This document shows positions 37,936-48,984 of a stretch of DNA of 64,000 nt, piece by piece (the first letter of the stretch is position 1; every line of letters starts with the position of its first letter). The DNA lies in NCBI GenBank assembly GCA_002189035.1, contig NEEC01000018.1:2108001-2172000 (forward strand), written 5' to 3'. The notes below the pieces were generated by a model. That model searched no databases, was not told where the DNA came from, and worked only from the letters and a program-made list of their open reading frames with translations. Source of the DNA: Utricularia gibba. Taxonomy: Eukaryota; Streptophyta; Magnoliopsida; Lamiales; Lentibulariaceae. The position numbers and the translations under genes were made by a program.

Positions 37936-39789
37936 TTCATCGAGTTTGCTACTACACAATTGTGGTATGAACCATGAACAAGCTCGAACCGGTTCAAAAA
38001 TCCGGTTTTCTGTTTTTATTAGCTATTAATGGGTTATTAATTAATTTTAAAAATAAAAAGAAACCCCGTTTGTATTCGTATTTTAAACTATTGCTTTGGT
38101 TTAATTAAATTATATATATTTTTTTGTATGGGTGTTATGATTATCTGCAATTTAAAAAAATAAAAAATGATGCTGACCCAAACCCGGTCTAGTCCGGGCA
38201 GATGAACAGAGGGACAGCGCGAGGAACGTATATAATTTCTCCGCGCACTTAGCGGTGTACAGTCAACTTTTTCTGAGAAAAAGAAGGAGAACGCATACGA
38301 CTACGAGGAACTAGGGTTTCTTTGTTCCTCTATCAATGGGAATCGCGTCTGCACCGATAAAGTTTGTGAGAAATTTCTTCTTAATGTATATTCACTTACC
38401 AGAAATTCATCGTCAGAAGAAATTCTGCGTGAAATTGGCTCCGTGGCTCAATGCGGCAAATCGGTGGTTATATATTGCTTCGATTTTTTTCATTTACGGA
38501 ATAGTTTTGTAGCTATACTGAATCTAACGAGGTGGAGTCGCCTCATGGGCTGGAGGCTGGTGGAATTGACAAAACTTTTCGGAGAAAAATTTGGCAGGGA
38601 GGAGGTATCTGCGGACTGGTACGCCTCTGGTGATCTCATATATTTAAAGCTATTTCCTTTCAAAAACGTTGGTTGAAGGTCTCGTCTTTTGCTCACAGTC
38701 TTTGTTAATGCCGCGCCCTTTCTCTTTTGTTAGTCGTAGTCATCTAGATTTTGTTTTATGCAGCAGGAGATTCACCAGTTCAATGGAAACCTCTGAAGCT
38801 CAGGGAATATGAAGGGGATCTTGGAATCGCGTTTGGGGAAGACTCAGGTTTGCTTCTTATTCACATATAAAAGATTACAACCCCACACGATCTGCTGGAT
38901 AGTTCAAATTTCTGTTAGCTACAGTGGAACCGTATTGGTGGATTATTCACTCACATGAAGTGCGATTCCACTTTATCTTTTGGATGCTGTTGCCTTTGCT
39001 GAATGTAGTTTTTGATTCGGTGGATTTGAGTAATCGGATTCTTCAACAATTTAACAATATCCTTCAACAATGCTTGACCGTAGGATCAATATTGTGATGG
39101 TTTACGCAGGCAGGGTACTACTGCTCGGTTTTCAATCTGCTTCATTGTGATAGTTCTCGTGGGACATTTTATGCAAGCAGGGTACGACTGCTCGGTTGGT
39201 GAATGTGTCGTAAAAGGCTCTCTTTGCATGATTTGGTGATTTCAATTTCCTTAATATATTCAAGTACCTCGGCTTTTTTGCGCCCCTGAGAGTTATCTAG
39301 CGTAATGGCCCGGTTGACAATCGTTATGTCATTCTCCATAGATCTTGCTGAGCGCATCTTGAAACAACAAGAAGAGTAGAGAAAGCGCCAGATGCCAGAG
39401 AGAAGGTTGGGCTCCCCTGCATTCACTAAAATTCTGTTCCTCTTTTCATGGATTTTTTTTTCTTCAAATCCTCAGTCGCATTTTAGGAACCTGAACCCGA
39501 CCTGTTGTAGCCAAGATGGGATTCAGAGGTTTCGGTTCATCCAAAAAATGATGCTGCTAAATTTCTTGTATTTGAAATTTTGCAACCCGGGGCATGCTCT
39601 CTCCAAATGGTGGGTGATTCCCAGCACTTGCTTTACAATTATTTCTAGAAAATGCTATCTGATCATTAGTTTTTTCATTATACGAGTAACTGCAGGTTTG
39701 ACACAACATGAGATCCTACCCGTATACGCCATCCCAGTAACCTAGTCAACCATTAGATCCCAACCAAGGTGAAGGAGATGTACCACTTG
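37936..39789. other. Intergenic; unrecognised promoter-like segment and a duplicated flank
   Basis: At 38228-38234 a TATATAA motif is followed by a telo-box-like CTAGGGTTTC (38311) and an ATG at 38335 that opens a 59-codon frame of no known family. An open stretch at 38770-38850 could be a further exon of the same unknown gene. From about 39253 to 39789 the DNA is the 3' flank of the fucosyltransferase gene and has a decayed copy at about 54791-55290. Confidence 0.4.
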
Positions 39790-41367
39790 CTATGGCTGAA
39801 CCAGTTTGACTCCCCTGCTCACGTCCTCGCACTGCCTAAGATAAGGCTCGACGAGGCTAGTAGCAGTCGCGTGTCTTGCTTCACAATCGTAGCTTGGAGG
39901 CATATGAAAGCAGGGGTCCATCGATAGAAGTCGATGGCATGATGGAGCATTTTCCGTCTCGTTCTTTGGCTTGAATACCATCCATGGCGTGAGCCCACCT
40001 AGACCCTGAGCCACATACCCAAAAGTTGATGATGCACTTGTGACCAGTTTATCTGTTAAGCTGAGCAGGTACATCTCTGCCAACGCTTTCCTATCATGAT
40101 TTAGATCTCCGGTATGCTGATGCCCCTCAAAGCTCGGTTGATGGATCGAGATGTCTTCTCCGGTTAGTGTTCCATTTTCCCAATACAGTTTTCTCATTTG
40201 GGTAAAGTAGTATCGGCTCAACGACGCTAGCATCACCGCAATCTTATGTTCTCCCATTGCTTTTGAGAGACTTTTTTCCTCTTTGTTACTAGCATTTGGA
40301 AGCAAACCCTCTGTCACAGTGCAGGAGAGAACTTGATCCAGAACCTTATCAGAAGGGATGCCTTCTTCTCGATGAAAAATGCGAATCTGGATCCCAACTT
40401 TCACATCAGCAGTAGACAAATAAGCTTCATAGAATCTCGTCACAAGTTCCCAGACAGAATCCGTTGGATGGAACAAATACCTACTCAAGAAGTGGAAAAC
40501 TGTCCCCTTGTCCGGGAATAGCTTATGCAGCTCTTCTCTAAACGATGGCATCATGAAGAAGGCCGGAGCGAAGTACTCGTTCGACATCATGATCGTCCAC
40601 GGCACGTCTTTCACATACGATTGCTCTTTGTCGCAATAGAAACGTTTATCTAAATCGCCGTAATCGGAATAAACATGAGCATACACGTAAGGTGGCAGTG
40701 TAGAGCCACCAGCGTCGCCCAACACATTCTTCCTCAGTAGCTCCCCAAAACTGTCCTGTGAATGTTTCCTAAACCCTTTGAATCTATCGCGCAAGGGGAA
40801 GTCCGATGGAAGTAGCCACGAGCCACCGGGAAATGGCTCGCAGAAGAGATCCGAAATGGCGTCTTCCGGGTCGACGAGGAGGACCCGGTCCGTGAGAAGA
40901 GCATACAAATATGCAGACGCAAGACTGATCATTCTGTTGCCTAAGCCGCCGGTTGGAAACCATATATTGTACTTGCACTCAGTTGGCGTGATGGATTTGT
41001 TGCTATGTATAATTGCCACTGTTTTGTTATAGAAATCTGTATACGGGGAGCATTTCCGATGTCGTTCTTCGTAGCTTCGAAGCTTGGATACGAGGTAATG
41101 AGAAGGTTTTCTTGACGGCCGTCTTCCATGTAAGAGATTGTCATACTCATACCTACTCCGACAAGAAACCTCGTCGAATCGACTCGGAAGCAGCTCGTCA
41201 TCATGCATCGTGTAAAGATAAGTACTTTGCTCGCGCTTGTTGTACAACAGATGATGCTCCGTTAGCGAGCTGGTGCTGAACAAAAATGACAACGCGAACC
41301 CCGCAAGCAATATAACACCCACCGATTTGAAAACCTTGGCCGCCCAGCTCTTGAATCTCGTTTCCAT
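39790..41367 (-). CDS. GT37 xyloglucan/arabinogalactan-type alpha-1,2-fucosyltransferase
   Basis: A single-exon gene of 525 residues starting at the first ATG (41367; the frame is open to 41394 but without ATG). A short cytoplasmic tail and one helix (about residues 13-31, VFKSVGVILLAGFALSFLF) give a type II Golgi protein. GT37 motifs are all present: GGLGNRMISLASAYLYALLTDRVLLVD, VGIQIRIFHREEG, and SASSTFGYVAQGLGGLTPWMVF. GT37 members move fucose from GDP-fucose in alpha-1,2 linkage to galactose (xyloglucan FUT1) or arabinose (arabinogalactan proteins). Several N-glycosylation sequons (NKT, NKS, NGT) occur. The acceptor cannot be told. A decayed copy of its 3' part lies at 55.2-56.1 kb. Confidence 0.93.
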   Translation of the reverse strand: METRFKSWAAKVFKSVGVILLAGFALSFLFSTSSLTEHHLLYNKREQSTYLYTMHDDELLPSRFDEVSCRSRYEYDNLLHGRRPSRKPSHYLVSKLRSYEERHRKCSPYTDFYNKTVAIIHSNKSITPTECKYNIWFPTGGLGNRMISLASAYLYALLTDRVLLVDPEDAISDLFCEPFPGGSWLLPSDFPLRDRFKGFRKHSQDSFGELLRKNVLGDAGGSTLPPYVYAHVYSDYGDLDKRFYCDKEQSYVKDVPWTIMMSNEYFAPAFFMMPSFREELHKLFPDKGTVFHFLSRYLFHPTDSVWELVTRFYEAYLSTADVKVGIQIRIFHREEGIPSDKVLDQVLSCTVTEGLLPNASNKEEKSLSKAMGEHKIAVMLASLSRYYFTQMRKLYWENGTLTGEDISIHQPSFEGHQHTGDLNHDRKALAEMYLLSLTDKLVTSASSTFGYVAQGLGGLTPWMVFKPKNETENAPSCHRLLSMDPCFHMPPSYDCEARHATATSLVEPYLRQCEDVSRGVKLVQP

Positions 41368-42643
41368 GATGCAATGCTGCGGACAAGATTGCAACTATTA
41401 CTACACGAGTCTTATACTACCACAGGGAGATGATAAACCGATGAAGGCTGTTTATTAAAATGCAACTATGGTTACATCTTTGAGGTGATGATGTTACGTT
41501 CATACGTGCCCCCTGGGTGTGCCCGTGGACACACGAAATGTATTCATGGCACTTTTTTCAAGTGCGGCAAACATTTAAGATCTTGTTGTGACCAACAATT
41601 GTTCTCAATCTTTCCATATGGCAATTTGAAGCCAATAATGCAACACTTTTTCAGACAGCCGTGGAATCTACACACCGTAGGTTAGGGTTTACTTGTAATA
41701 GATGCGTGCGGGAGTTAAGACAAGGGATTGAATTCTTGTTCAGATGCAACCCCAATGCTATCTGTTCGGGCTAATAACGAGACCATTAGGCCACCCAACG
41801 CCTCTGTAGCTATGATGAACTTGCACGAAAATGTTTACGACAGAAAATATAAATGGAAATATAAAATTACAGTGTGTTTGTTGACCTGAGAAGGGGCTGA
41901 ATTGAATATGTTGCGTAGACCTAAGAAATACCCGAAATTTATTTTAGGATATGATTGGTATAATTTCTGGAGAAGCACTTAAAATTAGAAGTGGGAGTTT
42001 TAAACTTCTTAAAATTGAAAAATACTTCTCTAAAATCAAAAGCTTTTTCAAATAGAATCTTAGTTTTTTGCACTTCATTTCGGCTACTACATGATTTGGA
42101 AGTGGAAGGAGCAATCGCTTTGATGCTTCGGGACATCAAAGATACTCCGAAATGGCGGGCGGCACACGAGATAATTACCATTCAGTATTCTTTGATTAAA
42201 CCCCAAAGTCAAAATCCTCACACTTAGGTGCTCATTAATTCGCCTAGGGTTCTACATCGTCTGTAGCGTGAACGAGGAAGCGGCCAAAGAGTAGTTGCTA
42301 CGCCTACGTCCATTTTCAAATTTAAAATCTATTCCATCCAAATGCATGATTAAATCAAATAGTAATTATTCCCTAATTAAAACCAAAAAAATCAAATTCT
42401 CATATAAGAAAGGCAGGTTCTGATCAAGTCAATCAGGTAGAAAATGTTTCATGAATGGGGTTTATTGGGGATAATAAGCCCTCAAAACGTATGTGATTAG
42501 CACTTAGAATAAAATGGAAATGATACAGAAAATAACCTACAAAGAATATTTTCCAAGCCAGAAGTGAACCTTGTAAAGTGGAACGTTAAAAGGGAAATGC
42601 ATTATCGGATGGAGAGTTTTATCAACAAGAAAAAAGAGGGAAG
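41368..42643. other. Intergenic between the FUT and GT4 genes
   Basis: The interval holds the 5' flank of the fucosyltransferase gene and the 3' flank of the GT4 gene. No gene, RNA or clear element ends were recognised; 41880-42200 has an AT-rich element-like character but no clear inverted termini. Confidence 0.5.
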
Positions 42644-44224
42644 TCATGGGAAGGCACAATACTTGGAATCACTAATGCAGAGGAACAGTCTCTCGTGTGC
42701 CAGTGCCATTTTCTGAGCCGTGAACATAAAGCTCGCATACTTGTTGCAGGCTGCTCCTCTCACGGCTAACCTCGCCGCGCCTTCCGCCGCCACGAGCTCG
42801 AGTGTCTCGTACAGGGACTGCACATTCGGCGTAAACATGTACCCGAATTCATCGTCGACGACGATGGTCCCTCTGATGCTAGGAAACCTTGATGCCATTA
42901 TAGGCTTCCCTGTCATCATCGCTTCGTTCAGGGTGTGATCGAGGCCTTGTGGTCTCAGCGTCGGGTTCACAAAAATGTCGATACCGTTGTAAAACGCCCG
43001 TAATTGCATCGGGTTCATTGATCCCAGAACCAAAACCTGAGGACCGAGCTCTTTGTATCTACTTCCCCAGGGACCAGAACCTACGACGATTAGGTACGCG
43101 TGGGGGTGCTTGGTCATGAACTTGGAAAACGCCTCGAACAGCAAGGGGTGCCCTTTGTCTTTCACCAGTCTCCCGGCTACTCCGAATACGAGGCTTGCGT
43201 TTTTCGGTAGGCCGATTTCGGATCGAAATTTCTGCCCCATTAAAGGGTCCGGAGCGAAATCTTTATGCACACCGTTGGCGATTACGTGAACTCTTCGAGA
43301 TGGGATTTGGTAGACGTCTCTCAGCATTTCTCCGCAGCTATCTGAAGTAGCGATATGGTGAGCGTAACTTGAGAAGAATCGAATCTCTTTCAGAACCTTC
43401 GGGAGTGATTCCTCAAGGCTTTTGGAGAAGTCGGGTGAACGAGGCTCGTCGGGCTTTCGAGCAAGATCCAAGTAGATACTCGATTGGACGCTCTCGAGTG
43501 CGATTCCATGCCATGAAACTGCCACGTTTGGAGCTCCAACGGCTAGCCAGTGGGGAAGAGAGACGCTTTCTGTGTGGATCACATCAAACTTGCCGAGTTT
43601 TTCTTGTTCTTTAAAAATTTCCCAAGCCTTCTCAGATTGCCACTTATCAGGCTCACCCTCGTGCCAATGAATTACCAGATTCGGGGACTGAACCACCGTC
43701 TTGTTGACCGGCGGTGAAGTGAAGATATGGATGCGATGCCCTGGTAAGAAAAAAAATAATAACTTCAGTATTATTTTTTTCATAAACTACGAAAGAAAAA
43801 AGTTCAGCAATTGCAAGAACAAAATTGGATCATGACCTCGCGCAGCGAGGACTGAGTGAAGGGTCTTGGCATGGCGCTCCATGCCACCGGGCGTTGACGT
43901 GGTGGGCCATTTCCTTGTGAAAACGGCGATCCGTAAAGTCACCGGCGAAGGCCTCTCTGGATATTCCAGCTTGTTTAAAGAAAACTCGGCACGGCGGAGA
44001 TCTCCTGACCAGGGCTTGGTGCCTGAGGTGAAACTAGCGCATATACATCCCGGGGAGGGTGTGTGTAGAAGAAGCATAGCGGGGATGATGAACACGAGGA
44101 GGATGATGCAGAAGGCCAGCACGATATTAGGGATCCGACTAAAAGACGACGGCTTCTTGAACTTTCCGATGGCGGAGCTCATCTTAACCGGTGCCATGGC
44201 GCTAGATGACAAATTCAGGAGCAT
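42644..44224 (-). CDS. GT4 family glycosyltransferase (At1g75420-like), membrane-anchored
   Basis: Two exons (44224-43837, 43740-42644) give 494 residues. There is an N-terminal membrane helix (about residues 32-52, IPNIVLAFCIILLVFIIPAML) after a basic tail (KFKKPSS), so a type II Golgi orientation is likely. The GT-B fold is recognisable: RIAVFTRKWPTTSTPGGMERHAKTLHSVLAARGHR in the first lobe, VIANGVHKDFAPDP at the hinge, GVAGRLVKDKGHPLLFEAF, and the nucleotide-sugar motif NEAMMTGKPIMASRFPSIRGTI. The plant relatives are uncharacterised retaining enzymes. The junction at 43837|43740 restores AARGHRIHIFTSPP. An alternative start at 44197 has a better context (GCCATGG). A decayed copy of its first exon sits at about 59.9-60.0 kb. 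Confidence 0.9.
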
Positions 44225-45920
44225 CAGCTTCTTATAGCCCTCATACCAAAAATCTCCCAAACAAATTATTTAAGCAAAAGACCAAAAAAAGAACTGGAAA
44301 TCGCGTTTCTCGTGGTTCCAAAAACAATGAGAGACCATGTTTTTCTTAAGCAATATAATTTGGGTTTCTGTACCCAATATTTAAAATTCCACAACGAAAT
44401 TAATTTGCTCATTCTTTAGGTGCAGCTGGTTAATAAAATCTCACGAAAGTCAACCCAATTCAATTGATGTGTTCTATTTGCTTCCTTTCTCCAAGGGCAA
44501 ATGAAACCAACAAATGTTGACTCCAACAAAGCTAACATTTCATGTCATAAACAGACAAACAGCTTGAGAAAGAAATCAGGGTTTTGTTATAAACACAAGG
44601 ATTACATGTTACTGCTCTTGTTCTAATCGTAGCTGTTCTTGTAAAAATGTCGGGTAAAGAAAATATCTTTGATGGGTATCGTATCATTAATGAAAGAAGA
44701 ATCGTGAATTCAAAGCACTCCGTTGGACGAATTTGAGATTAGGCTGTAATTACCTAAGTCTCCAACAAAGTTAATGGCCATGGATTCTGACGTTATTAGG
44801 TTTGCTTTGATAAGATGCTTTAATTTATTGAGCATTAAATATGATGGGAATTAATTTACATAACAATGAATAATTACGCAAAGAAAATTTTATAATCAAG
44901 TTTATATATAATATTATTTAAAAAATTAGGATAATATTGTATTTTACCATAATTGGATTAACTAAACTCATCTAATTGATGGGGCTTATGTTTCAATATG
45001 AAATTATTTAATCTATAGTACTAAATATCATTATTTATTAACATATGATTAATACGAATTATTTAATATAAATTAATCTTATATATTCTATCAAACATGT
45101 CCTTAGTATGAAAGAGGCTATTTGGATGAGGGTAAGAGATGGGGACATCAACTTATGAGTCCTTTCATTATTTCATTAGCAGTTAATTATCGTTGTTAAT
45201 TCACTAATCACCCCTCAAGGCGGAAAGCCACACTATCACTCACCAAGTTTATCAATGAATTGATTATGCTTCAAAGAGTATTAATTCCTTAGTTCAACAA
45301 GCTTACCTTTAGCGCTTTTATTCCTAGGGCGTTAGTATATGTTATTAATTCTTTTATAAACAAAACAAGTGAAGAAGGTAATTAATTATCCCCACGGATT
45401 CTAAGCTTGCGTATGATACAAATGGTAGAAAAGTAAAACCCTAGGCAGCCTTGTCTTGACTGCCGAACCCTAAGCCTCTTTTTTTTTTTTTAAAAAAAAA
45501 ATCCATTTTCCATTAATTATAAATTTAGATTGAATTTTTTACTTTCAAATTATATTTTAAAATATTTGAAAAATTATTTTTAATAAATTGTATCCATTTT
45601 CTGAATTAGTAATGAGTGTAGGGTGGAAGTTGCTTGAACCCTAAAAATTATTGTGAGCATTGCGTGAGCTAAAAATGAAAGAATTAATTAACCTTTAGGT
45701 GAAACGAAGAAGTAGAAATCGAAAGCAATCAAATATTATATTGAAATACAAAGATCACAACTTGAAACCAAAGCAATAGGCTTCATAACACACATTCTGG
45801 CACTTATTGGACTAATGGTGTGTTTGATTCTGTCCAACAGACACAGTTGAGATGTGAACTTCTTCGTTTTCCTGTTGGATAGAATTCTGATACCCTATAA
45901 AAGGTGCTGGATTTCTCAAG
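44225..45920. other. Intergenic upstream of the GT4 gene
   Basis: The segment 44225-45100 is the GT4 upstream region, present again in decayed form at about 56333-57115 and in part at 60027-60205. The part 45480-45560 is A/T-homopolymer-rich. No gene was recognised. Confidence 0.55.
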
Positions 45921-47838
45921 TTATGCGGTTTGGGAGGTTTCATTGGTCATGTTCTTTGCCTCCAAGCCATGACTCCTCCAGTACCTTTTTTCCCAACCTT
46001 GGACTTGCTTCTCCTTCTGTTCTTGGCGTTCAAGAAACGAGCGGAGAGACGCGGAGCCATAGGGTGGCGGCATGATGCATGGGCTGGAAGGAGATGGACT
46101 TTTGACCATGGAATCAAGTAAGAACTTCTTCATCAGTCCTTCTGCAGGGCATGCGATAGTCTCTTGGCAGATCTCCTCAGCTCCCGGAGGAACTTCAGGC
46201 TTGTGCTTCAGAAGCTTAGCATACTCCTTCAACGCATGTAACATGTAGTCGTAAACATGGGTCATGCTGAATTCGTTGAACACGTAGCTGCTGCCGGCTT
46301 TGCCTAAAGTAAGAGCCTGAAGAGAGACGAATTTCAATTGGGCACGATAAGGAGATTCCACATTGTAAAGATGACTGCTTATTCTATGAGAAGTGGCACC
46401 CTACCTCCCTGTGATGCTTGTTTCCCCACTCAACAGCATGTTTGAGGGATTTGCATTTGTCATCCGGGTTAATTGGCCAGTAATGCGTCAGAGCCTTCAA
46501 GCCTCTAATGAAGAAGTCGAAGTACCGAGGCTTGATGTATAAAGTTGGAGAATCACACGCAAGAATGTACTTGTCGCTGACAGACCATGAGGAGCCTTCA
46601 ATGAAGATCCTGTACCTGCAAACGAAATACAAGAACATGAGCATCAGAACAAGGTGATCGCTAATTCAATACACTTCACCTGTGATTGCATTGGGCATCC
46701 AAGTCGGAGTTCATAAAGCCATTTGCACGCTCTTCTTCCCAGACCTGCATTTTCTTCAACATGTCACTATTTTCCCGCAGAGGGAGCAAGTTGCTGATGT
46801 GTTTCTTAAGATGATAGCTCCACTTAACAAACACTTGATCAAATAATTTAATGTTATGCAGTTGGGGATAATGCGAGTACCTGAGCATAGAGACGAGCAC
46901 CCAGTCGTTCTCTGGAGTAACGTTACATTTCATTAAATCACGTCTTGACAAAGGACCTCCGGTTTTAGTGTTACCCCGCCAATATGCGTATGGCTCTCTG
47001 TCCTGCCACGCCCTTCGTTTATTTGCCTTGTCTAAATCACTGAGTACCATCTCCCATGGCTTGATATTCACCTCAGGCCTATTCAAATGTGTCTTTGAAT
47101 TAAGGCAGATATCACAATTAATGAAATTTGAAGCAAATGGGTGTTGACTCACCAACCCCAAAAAGACCAATCGGGAAACACGATATTCACGGTGTCGTTG
47201 TCACCGCAATATCGGAATACTGGAAGTGGCAGTGAACCTCCTTTTCTAACGTTGGGATAATCCTCAGCGTTGAAAACCAGGTCCACGTCGGGGACTTCTC
47301 CAGGGTACCACTTCAGCAGCTGAAGAATTCCCCAGATAGTGAACGGGATTCTTGTTTGGAATGCGCCTTTGTAGTGTTGAACGTATGGCTTCCCGCCAAC
47401 GATCACGAGACGGAAACAGGCTTTACCAGCTGCTGCCTCCACCAATTCTCTAGAAATCCCAGTCTCCTTCCAGGGGCGCAAGTCTTCGTATATCCACTTG
47501 AAATACTCGGGGCAAGTCGAAGAAGCTGAACTTTTTTTATTTGATGGTTCTGGTGTGTTGTCGCTTTTAGGGCAGATTTGAGATGAATTGGTGCACTCCA
47601 ATGAGAAATATTCACTGCTGCCAGACTTCCCCTCCTTTTCTTCAGTGATGGAAACGACCTGTAAAAAAGTGTAATCTTGAGTAAAAAGGAGGTTTGGGAT
47701 CAGCTATTGGAATTTTTTGAACAAAAAACCCACAGAAGCATCTAATCTGACGTAGCTCATGGCAAACCAAGCGCCGGTGATAAACATGCCACAGAGGACA
47801 GCCAACAAGTAAAGCGGCTGCAACCGCAAAAACGCCAT
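45921..47838 (-). CDS. GT90 (rumi/POGLUT-like, DUF821) glycosyltransferase
   Basis: Five exons (47838-47734, 47658-47153, 47078-46680, 46615-46405, 46316-45921) give 538 residues. A membrane helix near the start (about residues 8-28, LYLLAVLCGMFITGAWFAM) makes it a likely type II Golgi/ER protein. CAP10-domain motifs are visible: CPEYFKWIYEDLRPWKETGIS, FPDWSFWGWPEVNIKPWE, REPYAYWRGNTKTGG, RYRIFIEGSSWSVSDKYILAC, and YFDFFIRGLKALTHYWPI. Animal rumi/POGLUT1 puts O-glucose or O-xylose on EGF repeats; plant GT90 proteins act on other acceptors, mostly unknown. The C-terminal 60 residues are proline- and charge-rich and poorly conserved. The frame is intact. Confidence 0.92.
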
Positions 47839-48984
47839 GCCGGGGATTTTTGATGTGTAAGAATCAAATTCCAATTTCTATGAACATTTGGTCGTCAAAG
47901 CTAGACGCCGATGAGAGAGTATAGAAAAAATGTTGTTGATTATCAGAAAAAAAGGATATATAAGACCTCTTTCATGTGACTACCCTTTGGATGGTCCTAC
48001 AAACCCTAACTTATTCCTTTTTACAGAACATACGCCAAATTGCTAATATAAAAAAATTTACATGTGTTTCAAGGTTTTTGCCCCTATTTCTATGTTATTT
48101 TTCTATTTAATGGTTTTACAATAGGTAAGGATTGAAAGACATTACAATTTTTTTTTCTGATTTTTAGATGAACTCGTAGGGTGGACATCGGCGCACCACC
48201 TGCGCCACGAAATTTCACTTTACGATGTCATCGTTGACTATCATAAAAGTCAGACGGGTTATTTCAACATTCAAATGTGCAGTGAACATTCAGACTAGGA
48301 GTCTAACTGAGGTTGTGATTGATCTCAGACCCAGTTGAATACGTAATTACTCTACGCCGTCTGTTGAGAATCATGTAGTTTCAAGGTTGTCGTCTTATCT
48401 GAAGAACTTCTCATATTGAATCAAGTCGACAGTTTGCAGTTCCCGAAATCACGAGTTTTGATCCCATTTTCACCACTAACTCCCTGTGGCGGCCCCGTTT
48501 ACTAAGCCCTTGTCAGGGAATTCGTGGACTCATCCGAGAGGAAACATCGTCTGCCTTACGAGGGTTTACATCGTCTGCCTTAATGCTCCTGGTATGGATC
48601 TACATTATGTATTTGGATAGATGTCTAGTGTAGCATCTACAATTGGTTTGACAATGGTATCAGTGCTAGCAATTACATTACAATATGGGTAGTTACCTAA
48701 ATTTGTACCTAAGGTTTATTTGAGTCAATATTATTTATTAGCATAATTGCTGTCTAGTTTTGTGATCTGGTGGTCCTGATGGATGCAGGGCATTTAATTT
48801 GTAATACACTTGTCAAATAACGAAAGAAAGAAGGAAAAAAGACCCCAAATGACGAGGCACATCCTTGGAACTCTCTAAAAGATTTAAAAGCGAAGCTGTT
48901 TTGTTTAAATGTCTGAATATTTTTGCACTTGCCCAAAAAGGCATTGCAGTTTGCAGAACAAAATTATGGTGGTGCTGTTTTTCC
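47839..48984. other. Divergent region between GT90 (-) and the DUF604 gene (+)
   Basis: Both promoters lie here; TATATA at about 47956-47961 may serve the GT90 gene. The segment 48355-48868 is present again at 60212-60661 with its right part inverted. At about 48655-48668 the sequence AATGGTATCAGTGC resembles a tRNA-iMet primer-binding site, so part of this DNA may be an LTR remnant. Confidence 0.5.

Noticed and set aside
38440-38480. GGCTCCGTGGCTCAATGCGG resembling the 5' half of a tRNA
   Set aside because: No matching acceptor stem, anticodon arm or T-loop (GGTTCRANYCC) follows within 60 bases.
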